Assembly (NCBI GenBank): GCA_012845835.1
Contig: JABAKD010000020.1
Location: 10,552,488-10,616,487, forward strand
Source of the DNA: Undaria pinnatifida
Taxonomy: Eukaryota; Sar; Phaeophyceae; Laminariales; Alariaceae
Length of the DNA stretch: 64,000 bases
Reading direction: 5' to 3'
The notes under the pieces are model-generated. The model did not search any database. It saw nothing but the letters and a program-made list of their open reading frames with translations, and was not told the DNA's origin. Positions 20,755 to 30,581 of the stretch are shown here, in pieces; the stretch's first letter is position 1, and each line of letters opens with the position of its first letter. Made by a program: the position numbers and the translations under genes.

Positions 20755-23189
20755 GTCCCCCCCCCCCCCCCCTACGCACCCTCTCCCCCGACACACCTGC
20801 GTCATCCCCTTAGGGTTTGCCGGCACATATCTCCTTAGCCCATATTGAAACACACCCATCTTTTGGAGACACTCTACTTTGAATTAAAGTGGAATAGGTT
20901 TTGCAGTGGCAATAGGGTTGACCCTCTTTAGAAATGAACCTCCGTTCGGGAGACGAACTTCTTTGAATTAAAGTCATATACTTCAATTCATACATGGCGG
21001 TACAGCAGTAGTGTTCTTCTCGCGGCACGATTGTAAAGTTAGAATATGCCTTCGACTCTCCCCTCATAATATGTGGTTGTCGCTTCCTCTCCCCGTCTAG
21101 CCATGTTAAACGCCAATACCATCCCCCGCGCCGGGCTTCTTCTCGCGCTCGTCCCTGGCCTTAGCTGTTACTACTTGGCTTCACTTCGCAGCTGGGCAAT
21201 GCCGTCATAAAAAAAGGCTGGGGGGGAGGGGAGGCACCTGACACGAAACATGTCTTCTGCGTGTCACCCAGTTTTTGCTTCAAGCTCCTTTCCGCCCACC
21301 ACTGCAGTCCAGCATTTTGCTCCACCTGCCGTTGGCAGGGCGCATGCTCGTTTCTCCTCCGGGGCCCAAGCACCCCTCGGTTATGCCCGCGTGAGTTCGA
21401 CTTTCCTACCTGCACTAGATCTGCGTGGTTGTTGCAGCGCGTTTCAGTAAGCTTCCGCTTCCGCGCTTGATGAAGTCCTTGCGCCTCTCCTGGAAAATTG
21501 CCAGGCGTGCGTGTAAAGACCAATTGGTTGTGCTGCCTGTGGTCACACCCAGTTTTATTACCAATCGGATTAGTGGGATTGCACCATTATACAGCACGCC
21601 GTATAGTAGCGCAACGCTTCCCCCCCCTCCGCGCTTGATGAGACTCCTTGCGCCTCCTCAAGACACACCAGGCCATTCGTGGTCGGTCGACTGACTGTTT
21701 GTACTGCTCGTAATTTTGCACGCAGTCTTACGGTGAACCGGGTCAACGGGATTGCGCCGCTTGCGGTACCTTGTTCTGAGTCCCTAAACCCAGTCCTACC
21801 CCCGGTGCAATCTTGCCCTTCGCCTCTTCTTCTCGATAGGCAAAAGTTACGTGCGTACTACCCTTACGCGGGCGGATTGTATCGTCTGAGTTTTGTAGCA
21901 TTTCCCCTTGTATCGACTAGGATTGAGCCATTTCACAACCAGCCTTCTTAGTGCTGGCTCTCCTTACCCTGGACTTGTTGATGATGGGGCTGACGTCGAT
22001 GGGCTCTCCCACGTAAACAAGAGCGTGTCGCCTTGCCAACATCAAGCACGCCCGTTGTTGTTGCAGCCAAAAAAACAACCAAACGTCGTGCGGCGTTCCC
22101 CCGTCGTGGTCGGAGAAAAGCAAAACAGCTAGACTAGAGGGGGCAGGCGGGCGAGCGGACGGACGGGCGATACTTACTTCTAACGAGCGAGAGGTGGTGT
22201 GTGCCTGACCAACTCCCTCTTCGAAGAGTAGGTGCCACAGAGTTCGTCCACAGGCGAGCTGGGCGCCCCGTTGTTGTGGGTGTAGCGAACACGCCTATTG
22301 TTGTAGACTAGTTATGTAACCTGAAACCTGCAACCTGAATCATGCGCAACATCCCGCTGCATCAAATGCAACATGAAACGGTACAATGGGTAGAACAAAA
22401 GGAGGTTTCAAAACGCACCAGTACGAGCACGCATTCAAGTTCAGACGACTGCGCATCTCCGCGTGACTAGTGCGCTGTGCGGTGTGCGGTGGTGTTGGCG
22501 TCGATGTTCTACGACTGCACTGGTCGCATATATGTCAGATTCAGGTCAGATAATCAGAGCAGTAAAAGCGCCTGTTACTGAATAATCTTGGATCCGAACC
22601 ACCGCGGATCGTGGATCGTGATAAGCCATCGACATCCCCCCTGCCAAAAGCTTCCGCAACCTCATGTAAACCCCCCCTTTTTTTTTCCTCCATCAAGTTT
22701 TGTTCAGGTCGTCTAGACCAGCTGGTCTAGACTACGGAGACAGCAGGCAGTACAACGCTTGGTGGCAAGACGCTGTCCGCGTTGCGTTCGGCAGTGCATA
22801 CAAGATCAAGCGCTTAGTCACAGCTCCACGAGGTATTTACATGTAACTACAGAGAGGTTGCTGTACGAAGCATACTCGTACCAGATGTATAGTAATCAAG
22901 ATAATAATTTTAGCTGTGCGTACGTAAAGAGCACACGCGCAATAATACTCATAGAGTCTCGTTGGCTTGCAAGGCCTCACCATGGCAGGTACTCTGTGCT
23001 GTGTGCACCTCAACATCAGTTGCATGGACAGTGCCAACACCACTACCACCACCACCAGCGGTAGCCGAAGCAGCAGCTTTATAGAAGCGACAAATAGTTT
23101 TTTTTTTATAAAATAGGTTTCGTGACCCATACTGGCCATGATTGTTTTTGGGCGTCAGATCCCTAGGAAAGTCTGAAAAGAAAAAGAGG
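20755..23189. other. Repeat-rich gene-free stretch
   Basis: Holds a 15-base C-run at 20758-20772; a ~160-bp diverged tandem repeat starting at about 21470 and 21630 (CGCGCTTGATGARR.CCTTGCGCCTC); a perfect 22-bp palindrome at 22711-22732; and a possible ~90-bp exon around 22750-22831 (plus, AWWQDAVRVAFGSAYKIKRL, with AG before and GT after) for which no partner was found. 22310-22390 and 23085-23180 show nothing. Confidence 0.4.
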
Positions 23190-23194
23190 AGAAT

Positions 23195-23445
23195 TTTTAT
23201 AAAAATTAAAATACACTCCAGCTGTGAGATCGAAGATTTCGTCGAAACTCATCTTTGCAAGCTGTGTGTGATACTCCGATCGCGCGCATTACGAGTTGTG
23301 TGTCCTCATTAAGGATATAGGTCGGCGACTCCCCTTACAGCTACAGTGTAGCTATCAGGGTCAACAGGATGATTTTAGTCAGTCTGTGCGCGGAAACTAT
23401 AAAACCCGTTTCTGAGGGGGACAAAATCTGACAGCTGTGAAGGCA
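23195..23445 (-). repeat. Retroposon D, long copy (left arm of inverted pair)
   Basis: The reverse complement matches 28170-28425 over ~250 bp: CAGCTGTGAGATCGAA, AAACTCATCTTTG, GTGTGTGATACTCCGATCGC, GACTCCCCTTA and GTGCGCGGAAACTATAAAAC. A/T-rich sequence flanks the CAGCTGTGAG end in every copy, which suggests a retroposon 3' tail. Confidence 0.85.
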
Positions 23446-23474
23446 AAGGGGGGGCCTGGTTTTGATCAAAAGCG

Positions 23475-23660
23475 AGCGGGTTTGGAGGGGGGCGGGGGGG
23501 GGGGGGGGGAAGGGGCAATTTGTGCATGTAAGCTATAAATCCTTTCGAGGGGATAAATCTGACGGTTTTGGCACCAGTATATTATTGGGGGCGGGGGGGA
23601 GGGGGGGGGGGGGGGGGGGGGGTTGGCGCGGGGGGGGGGGGGGGGCAGCTCGATATGTGC
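23475..23660 (+). repeat. G-homopolymer cluster
   Basis: Several uninterrupted G runs of 9-24 bases on the plus strand, separated by short A/T/C interruptions. It is G-quadruplex-prone and gives artefactual poly-Gly/poly-Pro frames. Similar G runs lie at 24955-25032 and C runs at 27137-27178 and 28068-28114. Confidence 0.9.
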
Positions 23661-23709
23661 CTGGAAACTATACATTATTTCGAGGGGACAAATGTGACAT
23701 TTTTGGAAA

Positions 23710-24886
23710 TAATAAAGGGTAGTTTTGTCCGTAGACGAAGTAACGGCCTCCGCAAACGAAGTAACGGACAAAGCAGGGTTTATTGGAGACATACCGAGGC
23801 ATGTCTGTATCGGGAACTGGGATAGAGCAAGTTTGGTTCTGGGGATGGAAGGGCCTGCACGCAGTCCTTTCGAGAAAGGCATCGCGTGTAGGTCAGCATC
23901 CCCACGTCGGGCACGAGCAAGCACGAGGTCCTGTGACGAGCACGGGCAGACGTGAGGTAGTCGCTGGTTTGGCCATCCAAGCCAGGTATTTGTGCCTTCT
24001 TTTCTGCCGCCCCACCCTCCCATTTTTTTCTTCTAGGCTTGGTCATCCGAGACAACTGTAGGCCGTACTAGTTAGGAACCCGGCCGGTATCATAGTAGGG
24101 AGAGAGACAGTAAAATAGGGTGGTCGAGATACTCAGGGTATCGCAGGAAGCTGCGATACAGGTATCTGGCCGAGGGGAGGAACCTCTCTCTCCCACGACT
24201 CAGGAAACGATAATGACAATGCAATTCGAGAGATATACAATAAAGGGTAGTTTTGTCCGTAGACGAAGTAACGGCCTCCGCAAACGAAGTAACGGACAAA
24301 GCAGGGTTTATTGGAGACATACCGAGGCATGTCTGTATCGGGAACTGGGATAGAGCAAGTTTGGTTTTGGGGATGGAAGGGCCTGCACGCAGTCCTTTCG
24401 AGAAAGGCATCGCGTGTAGGTCAGCATCCCCACGTCGGGCACGAGCAAGCACGAGGTCCTGTGACGAGCACGGGCAGACGTGAGGTAGTCGCTGGTTTGG
24501 CCATCCAAGCCAGGTATTTGTGCCTTCTTTTCTGCCGCCCCACCCTCCCATTTTTTTCTTTCGAAGGGGGGGGGGGGGAGGCAAGAGTAGCTGGGGTTAT
24601 GGATGTTTTTTTTTTACTTTCCGTTATGGTTTACTTGAGTTAGATTGGAGGAGTCGAATGGTACCGTACCATTCGGAGGCTTGGTCATCCGAGACAACTG
24701 TAGGCCGTACTAGTTAGGAACCCGGCCGGTATCATAGTAGGGAGAGAGACAGTAAAATAGGGTGGTCGAGATACTCAGGGTATCGCAGGAAGCTGCGATA
24801 CAGGTATCTGGCCGAGGGGAGGAACCTCTCTCTCCCACGACTCAGGAAACGATAATGACAATGCAATTCGAGAGATATACAATAAA
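23710..24886. repeat. Duplicated 529-bp block (A-B-A'-B')
   Basis: A (23710-24032) is repeated almost exactly as A' (24239-24561), and B (24036-24244) as B' (24678-24886). A and B abut, while A' and B' are separated by ~116 bp holding a G-run and an odd palindrome (CGAATGGTAC-C-GTACCATTCG, 24655-24675). The simplest reading is tandem duplication of a ~530-bp unit followed by an insertion between A' and B'. Open frames in A on both strands are duplicated too but match nothing I know. Confidence 0.93.
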
Positions 24887-25352
24887 TCAGTTTATCGTGT
24901 ATATTCTGGGGTAAGTCGTACAATCAGTGAGTAAAGAGAGGGTGGAGTGTTCGAGGGGGTGGGGTTGGGATGGGTTGGGGGGGGAGGGTGGGGGGTGGGG
25001 GCGGGGGCGGGGGGCGGGGGGGGGGGGGGGAAGGGCTTTAGGTGAGGGGTTTGTTATACGTGTGGTGCTAGGTCTAGGCGAAGGTGCGGGTGATGGGGAA
25101 GAAAGGGGCGTTCGAGGCGGGGGGGGGGGGACACAGCGGCATGGATGGCTCTCGAAAGATAATGAGGTGATTTTTGTAGTGAATGGTTTGAAGGTTCCCA
25201 GGGCTGTTCCCGGTATCGATCCTTGAAAATCCAGCATCGACCAAACCAACGGTCTCAGACTTCGAGCGGTCGGGAATCATTACATTAGGACGCACAGCAG
25301 AAGAATGAAGAATATGACGAGTTCTAGGCTAGTCTATGTCAGGTTCCGGTAA

Positions 25353-25354
<2 letters not shown>
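24887..25354. other. G-rich gene-free stretch
   Basis: G runs at 24955-25032 and 25118-25130; no gene. Confidence 0.5.
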
Positions 25355-25419
<65 letters not shown>

Positions 25420-25496
25420 CTACTACTACTACTACTGCTGCTACTGCTGCTACTACTACTACTACTACTACTGCTACTACTACTACTACTACTACT
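25355..25496 (+). repeat. (ACT)n microsatellite
   Basis: About 47 trinucleotide units, mostly ACT, with CCT and GCT interruptions. Confidence 0.97.
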
Positions 25497-25696
25497 CGTA
25501 CGTTAGTACGGTATTAATAGTCTACGACAGCAGTACAAGTAACAACCAAGCACCGATTGCATCGTACCCGCGCACCGTGGTACTACTACTAGTGCTTCTG
25601 ACAACTTGTTGGATAGTGTTATTGGTACGTGTTAGTTGAGAACAACCTGCAACGAATGGATAGCTCATGGCTGCAAGTATCGCGAACCAAACCTGT

Positions 25697-25770
25697 CGCT
25701 TTTCGCAACCACGGGGGTTTGCTACTCGGAGTTTCACTTTTCGCAACCACGGGGGTTTGCTACTCGGAGT
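25697..25770 (+). repeat. Short tandem duplication (~37-bp unit)
   Basis: CTTTTCGCAACCACGGGGG plus TTTGCTACTCGGAGT occurs twice in immediate succession. Confidence 0.92.
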
Positions 25771-27867
25771 ATTCGGGTATATATAGTCGTATATGTACCG
25801 GCCGGGTACATCCAGCACTGCTGTACAACAATAGTACATGAAAGGCCCAGCTTCGATAAAATGGTTAATAGTGGATACAAACCCGGTGCAGTACGGCTCC
25901 ATTCCGAGAACTTTCACAGGCGGTCGGGGTTACCGGTACGGTCGCGGCTACGGTTTAAGAGAGCTCAGGTTAAGAGAAGCACGAGGTCTCGATGGTTCGG
26001 CACACCTGTTGCGCTTAAGAGACCCTTTCTTGAATCGATCGGAACCCAATAATCGTAGAGTGGTTCATGCTCGAGATGTCGCGCACTCTTCGAAAGGCAA
26101 GCTAGCCTGGATGAGCAATGATGTCAGCACTAACAAAGCGAAAAAAAGCGAAGAAAAGCGAAGCAGGGTAATTATCAAAGAACTAGGGAATGAGCGACGC
26201 CCCCGCCCCCACGGCGGCGGCGCCACGATGAGTCAAGTAGTTTCCAACTAACAGAAGAAACTGATGCTAATACTGAAGACACCAAGAAAAAATCCTGATG
26301 CTCGTGTTTACTACACTCATGTATGATATCACATGATCTAACAACAGCAGCAGCGTGATAGAACCTGGGTTTAACGTGCACGAACAACGGCGTATACTAG
26401 AAGCAGCGCGACAGACGGCCGGCGGACCTAAAATATTGGGCAAGAGAGGCTACGATACAGAAACAGTGGCACCGAGGACCAACGCCCGAATGGGGAGGGT
26501 GGACCGTAACTGGACCAAGTCCGGCGAAAGAAGGCTGTTTTCTCATGTGGCCGAGGGTTTTGTTAGTGAGCAAACTTGCGCAAGTCCCACACTACCCTGA
26601 GGGATGACTTTCCGGGTGGCTATCTCCACCACACCTGTCTGATCCCCAGGGATCAAGTCGGGCCGACACACTCACGCATCTGGATACAACGCCAGCTTGC
26701 GCTGCTGGAGAAGTAGTAACGGTGACCGCCGGTAGGGACACCTCGCGCGGTCATTACCACCGGAACTGAAGGAAATGCCAGCTAGCGCTGGATTGCGAAT
26801 ACAATCGAGTTAAGTTGACACACATGTATGAAGATGTGTGGAAGCGTGGTGCGCTTAACCTTTATTTTTCCCCATCCGCCGGAGGATAAATAGATAAAAG
26901 AAGAAAGCAGCGTTGTCACACAGGCAGCTGATAGACAGACATATCCAGGATACCATAAGCACCATTATTCGTAGTACTCATAATATACGGAAATCTAAAA
27001 CCACGACATTAACGTAAAAACAACACCGCGTACCTGGTATATATATTTTGTTCCTATCGATCTCATAGTATATATTTGAAATATGGGGCATTTGTATATA
27101 GCATGCATGTAGAAATATTCTGCTCCCATCCAATTTCCACCCCCCCCCCCTCTCTCCCCCACCCCCCCCACCAAAACTCAAAAACCGCTAGCGCTATAAG
27201 CACTATCCGACATGTGATGTTATGTATTTACCTTTCCAGCCATCCACGCAGTAGCTCCAAATCATGTATACGGTCTTCAAGTTCCAATTAACCCCCGCCG
27301 CCCCCACCATTGCCTTAGACTTGGCATCACGTGTGCAATAAGCTCCTATTCATTGATGAGATCTAAAAATGTCGAAAAATCTCCCCCTTCACTCCCCCTC
27401 CCCCCCGTTATGTATATATATATATATTTATTATAATAGTTGGCCTCGGTTGGCACCGACGCTGTAAAACATTTTATGTATATTGGGGTTGGCGTTGGTT
27501 GGCAACGACGCTGTAAAGCATGCCAATCACTGCGCGAGCTAGACAACCAGGGCACCGTTTTTTTTTTGCGGTCAACTTGATGGTTATCGAGAGAGGTCAT
27601 ATTGTGCGGGGTCTGGAGAACCCTAACCCCGCACTAAGGGGATGATCACATCACGCAGTGTCATCATGGTAAGGCACCCACGAGGCACAGTTACATAGTA
27701 ATACCCATTGCTGTCTCTGGAGTGGCCACACCAAAAAACAAAGTAACTCATTGGCGCTGTCATCCATAAGCAAGAAAGTAGGCCCAAGGTGCCGAAGTCC
27801 GTCTTACGAGCGGTTCTTGGAAGGATGCAGTTCACCCTTCATGCGACTCGCCGAACCCCTCACGGTG
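25771..27867. other. Gene-free interior of the inverted D pair
   Basis: A plus-strand frame at 25838-26251 (138 codons, Arg/Gly-rich) has no recognisable domain. C runs lie at 27137-27178, a TA run at 27413-27427, and a short duplicated CGACGCTGTAAARCAT motif at ~27455 and ~27507. Nothing else is seen. Confidence 0.35.
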
Positions 27868-28068
27868 CTTCGCGCTTGGTGCCAGCAATGTCTGCCTGGT
27901 TGGTGGAAACCCGACGTGCCCCGTCCCGGCATAGTAGGGGTGCGAGGGTCTATGGCCAAACGACTACGGCCATACACAAACTGAGTACACCCCCCCCCCA
28001 TTTTCTCCGTCTCGAAAGGGATGCGTGGTCAACAGTCAAATGACTAAGGCAAGCAACAAATAAGTACG
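27868..28068 (+). repeat. Dispersed repeat C, copy 3, followed by a LINE 3' terminus
   Basis: 27868-27975 matches repeat C. At 28003-28068 the sequence CCGTCTCGAAAGGGATGCGT to CAAGCAACAAATAAGT repeats the last ~60 bp of the LINE fragment at 20697-20756, again followed by a C-run. The junction suggests that repeat C may belong to, or often lie beside, this LINE family. Confidence 0.75.
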
Positions 28069-28169
28069 CCCCCCCCACCCCCCCTTCATGCGCCCCCCCC
28101 CCCCCCCCCCCCCCTCCTCCAAACCCCGTGCCCTCTCCTCACCGATCATACAACTATATACATAACAAA

Positions 28170-28425
28170 CTGGCGCGTTCCACAGCCGTCAAATTGCGCC
28201 CCCCTCAAAAATAGGTTTTATAGTTTCCGCGCACAGATTGATTAATACCATCCTGCTGACCAAGCTACACTGTGGTTCTAAGGGGAGTCACCGACCTGTA
28301 TCCTTGATGAGGACACACGTCCAGTAACACGCGCGATCGGAGTATCACACACAGCTTACAAAGATGAGTTTCGTTTCGAAATATTCGATCTCACAGCTGT
28401 AGTGTATTTCAATTTTTTGTTACAT
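28170..28425 (+). repeat. Retroposon D, long copy (right arm of inverted pair)
   Basis: Inverted relative to 23195-23445. It ends TCGATCTCACAGCTGTAGTG, then an A/T-rich tail. Partial copies: 15385-15455, 50100-50470 (interrupted) and 62219-62283. Confidence 0.85.
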
Positions 28426-29393
28426 GTAATACATACGTATAGAGAAATAATATAATGGATGGATGATCAACGCCGTTTTACGTTATACGAAACGTGCTGT
28501 GAACGCCAGATGATTTGTGATACTTCTTGAAGTCGCTCGCCAGCGCTTTAAAGCTCATGCGTTCTCGGTAGAAGATAGGTTATCTTCTATACAGAGTTCT
28601 TGATACAAGACAATACCTCTCTTATACCTGGTATATGTTTTAGAGATATTCGCATTAGAGAGAGGTCTTCCCCACCGTGACTGTACAGTGACTCATCCCA
28701 CGGTACGGGCTGCACGAGTTTGGCCAAAAAAAGGTATACCTGACCGGTTGAGCGCCTCAAGTGTGGAACTATCGGTCAACGTGACAATTTTACCGAGTAT
28801 ATTTGTTTTGGGACTATTAACAGCGTGTAGAAATGTTGGTCGGCGTACGCAAACGAATGTCTTCGAAGTCATGTTGCGTGTGAGATGTTAATAGTGAGAT
28901 CCTCATTTTAGAAGCTCAGTAAGGCCTGCTGCACTCCTAGGGCGTAATTACTCCAGCATAGAGTTGGGGGTTTGCACAGCACATTTCAGCCTTTTTGTCA
29001 AAACAGGGCCAAGCCAACACGTGAACACGGCTCATTTCGTTGGAGGCGTTGCATCCCACCGGATCTAATTGATGTTGGTCTGCGCGAGCACGCTGAATGT
29101 CAACATTAAACACCACTGTCAACTGAGCGGCCAATCAGAGTAAACGTGTACGCTACACAGTGCTTGTTTGAGCTGTAAATCGAGTGCTTGTTTGCTTCTT
29201 CTGCATGCGGTCACTGCTGCTGCTGTCTACATCAGCAATATGCCGAGGAAAACCCTTATATTTCCCCGCAACGTGTAGTATCATATGAGTAGTACGTAGC
29301 GAGCGGTCTTGCGTTTCACTTGTTTTCACCAGTTGTTGCGTGCTGCAATGAGTTGATTGGCGGTGTATATATAATATCATACGTGTACGAATA
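28426..29393. other. Upstream region of the ankyrin gene, with repeat E
   Basis: 28738-28945 is a copy of dispersed repeat E (see 36488-36705). The ~250 bp before the ankyrin ATG include a TATATATAAT run at 29366-29375, 18-27 bp upstream of the first ATG, which could be a core promoter element. No other gene. Confidence 0.4.
28738..28945 (+). repeat. Dispersed repeat E, copy 1
   Basis: Diverged match to 36488-36705: CTGACCGGTT, GTGGAACTATCG, GAARYGTTGGT.GG, CGAACGA.T.CTTCGA.GTC, GGGTGAGAT-like, AGATCCTC/AGCTCCTC.T.TTAGRAGCT. Unidentified. Confidence 0.65.
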
Positions 29394-30581
29394 ATGCGAT
29401 TCCCGCTGCACCCCCCGCCTCGACAACAACCCACACAGAGCAAGCAGGCCCTCGCGATGGGGGAATCCCGCGGACTGGCGCTGACAACCAACCCGGACAC
29501 CCTCTTTAACGTGTCAAAATTCGTCGACGACGGGCAGTACCTATTTTTCGGACCGGTGTCGAAAGCCTGGAGGGACTCATGGGGCCGCCGCGAGACGGCC
29601 ACGAGCTACGTAACATCCTATTCCACGGTGCCGCAGCTTCTCCGCAGCTTCGAGTGCGGCTTGCCGCGCGACAACGTCCGACTATGCTCCCTCATCGCGG
29701 GCATCGGCAACCTAGAGCTGCTACAGTCCGCGAGGGAGAACGGCTGTCCTTGGGACGAGACCACGTGCCTTAAAGCCGCTTCTGGGGGACACTTGCCTGT
29801 GCTCCGGTGGGCACGCGAGGCTGGCTGCCCAGCTGGGGGTACAGAACTATGCGCAGCGGCCGCTGGATCGGGACAGCTCGAAGTGCTTCAGTGGGTGCGG
29901 GCACAAGGCTATCGCTGGGATGCGCGCACATGTCAGGTGGCTGCAAGTGGAGGGCACTTGCGCGTGCTTGAGTGGGCACGCCAAAATGGCTGCCCTTGGA
30001 ACCACTTGACTTGCATTGGGGCTGCGAGCGGAGGGCACCTAGACACTCTTAAGTGGGCGCGAGAAAATGGATGCCCATGGTTCGGGGACACTGGCCGGGA
30101 CATGGCCTTTGGGGGGCACTTCACCACGCTCAAGTGGGCCTGGGAGAATGGGTGTCCCTTGTCCGCCGACACTTGCTGGGGGGCCGCGGATGGGGGGCAC
30201 CTGCACATCCTCCAGTGGGCTAGATCGCAAGGCGCTCCCTGGGACGAGAGGACGTGCAGCGAGGCCGCGTATCGGGGTTATCTCCCCGTGCTTAAGTGGG
30301 CGCGGGAGAACGGGTGCCCTTGGGACTCGCGCACTTGCTGGAAAGCCGCGGAGGGCGGACACCTGGACGCGCTTCAGTGGGCTCGGGCGAACGGGTGTGC
30401 GTGGGACGAATGGACGTGCTCCAAAGCGGCCCGGGAAGGGCAGCTGCACGTCATCGAGTGGGCCCGAGCGAACGGCTGTCCGTGGAACGTGTGGACGTGT
30501 CGCACGGCTGCAGCGGGAGGGCACCGGCACGTCCTCGACTGGGCGCGAGCGAACGGCTGCCCGCAGGAAGAGGATGTGTAG
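29394..30581 (+). CDS. Ankyrin-repeat protein with an F-box-like N-terminus, 395 codons
   Basis: An intronless gene. Residues 105-395 are ten full and one partial ~27-residue ankyrin-type units with consensus GHLxVLxWARENGCPWDxxTC followed by xxAAxG, for example VLKWARENGCPWDSRTC and HVIEWARANGCPWNVWTC. Ankyrin stacks bind partner proteins. The N-terminus has TLFNVSKFVDDGQYLFFGPV and SKAWRDSW, the F-box-like 'LFxxVxxFL...YLxxxxVSxxWR' motif often seen on this protein type, so a substrate-adaptor role is plausible but unproven. The first ATG is at 29394; the ATG at 29457 (MGESRG, residue 22) is an alternative start. Such proteins form large families in brown algae, and related ones occur in their phaeoviruses, so a viral origin cannot be excluded from sequence alone. 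The stop is TAG at 30579-30581; the frame is intact. Confidence 0.9.
   Translation: MRFPLHPPPRQQPTQSKQALAMGESRGLALTTNPDTLFNVSKFVDDGQYLFFGPVSKAWRDSWGRRETATSYVTSYSTVPQLLRSFECGLPRDNVRLCSLIAGIGNLELLQSARENGCPWDETTCLKAASGGHLPVLRWAREAGCPAGGTELCAAAAGSGQLEVLQWVRAQGYRWDARTCQVAASGGHLRVLEWARQNGCPWNHLTCIGAASGGHLDTLKWARENGCPWFGDTGRDMAFGGHFTTLKWAWENGCPLSADTCWGAADGGHLHILQWARSQGAPWDERTCSEAAYRGYLPVLKWARENGCPWDSRTCWKAAEGGHLDALQWARANGCAWDEWTCSKAAREGQLHVIEWARANGCPWNVWTCRTAAAGGHRHVLDWARANGCPQEEDV

Noticed and set aside
23466-24023. 185-codon minus-strand Pro-rich ORF
   Set aside because: Driven by G-homopolymers and the duplicated A block.
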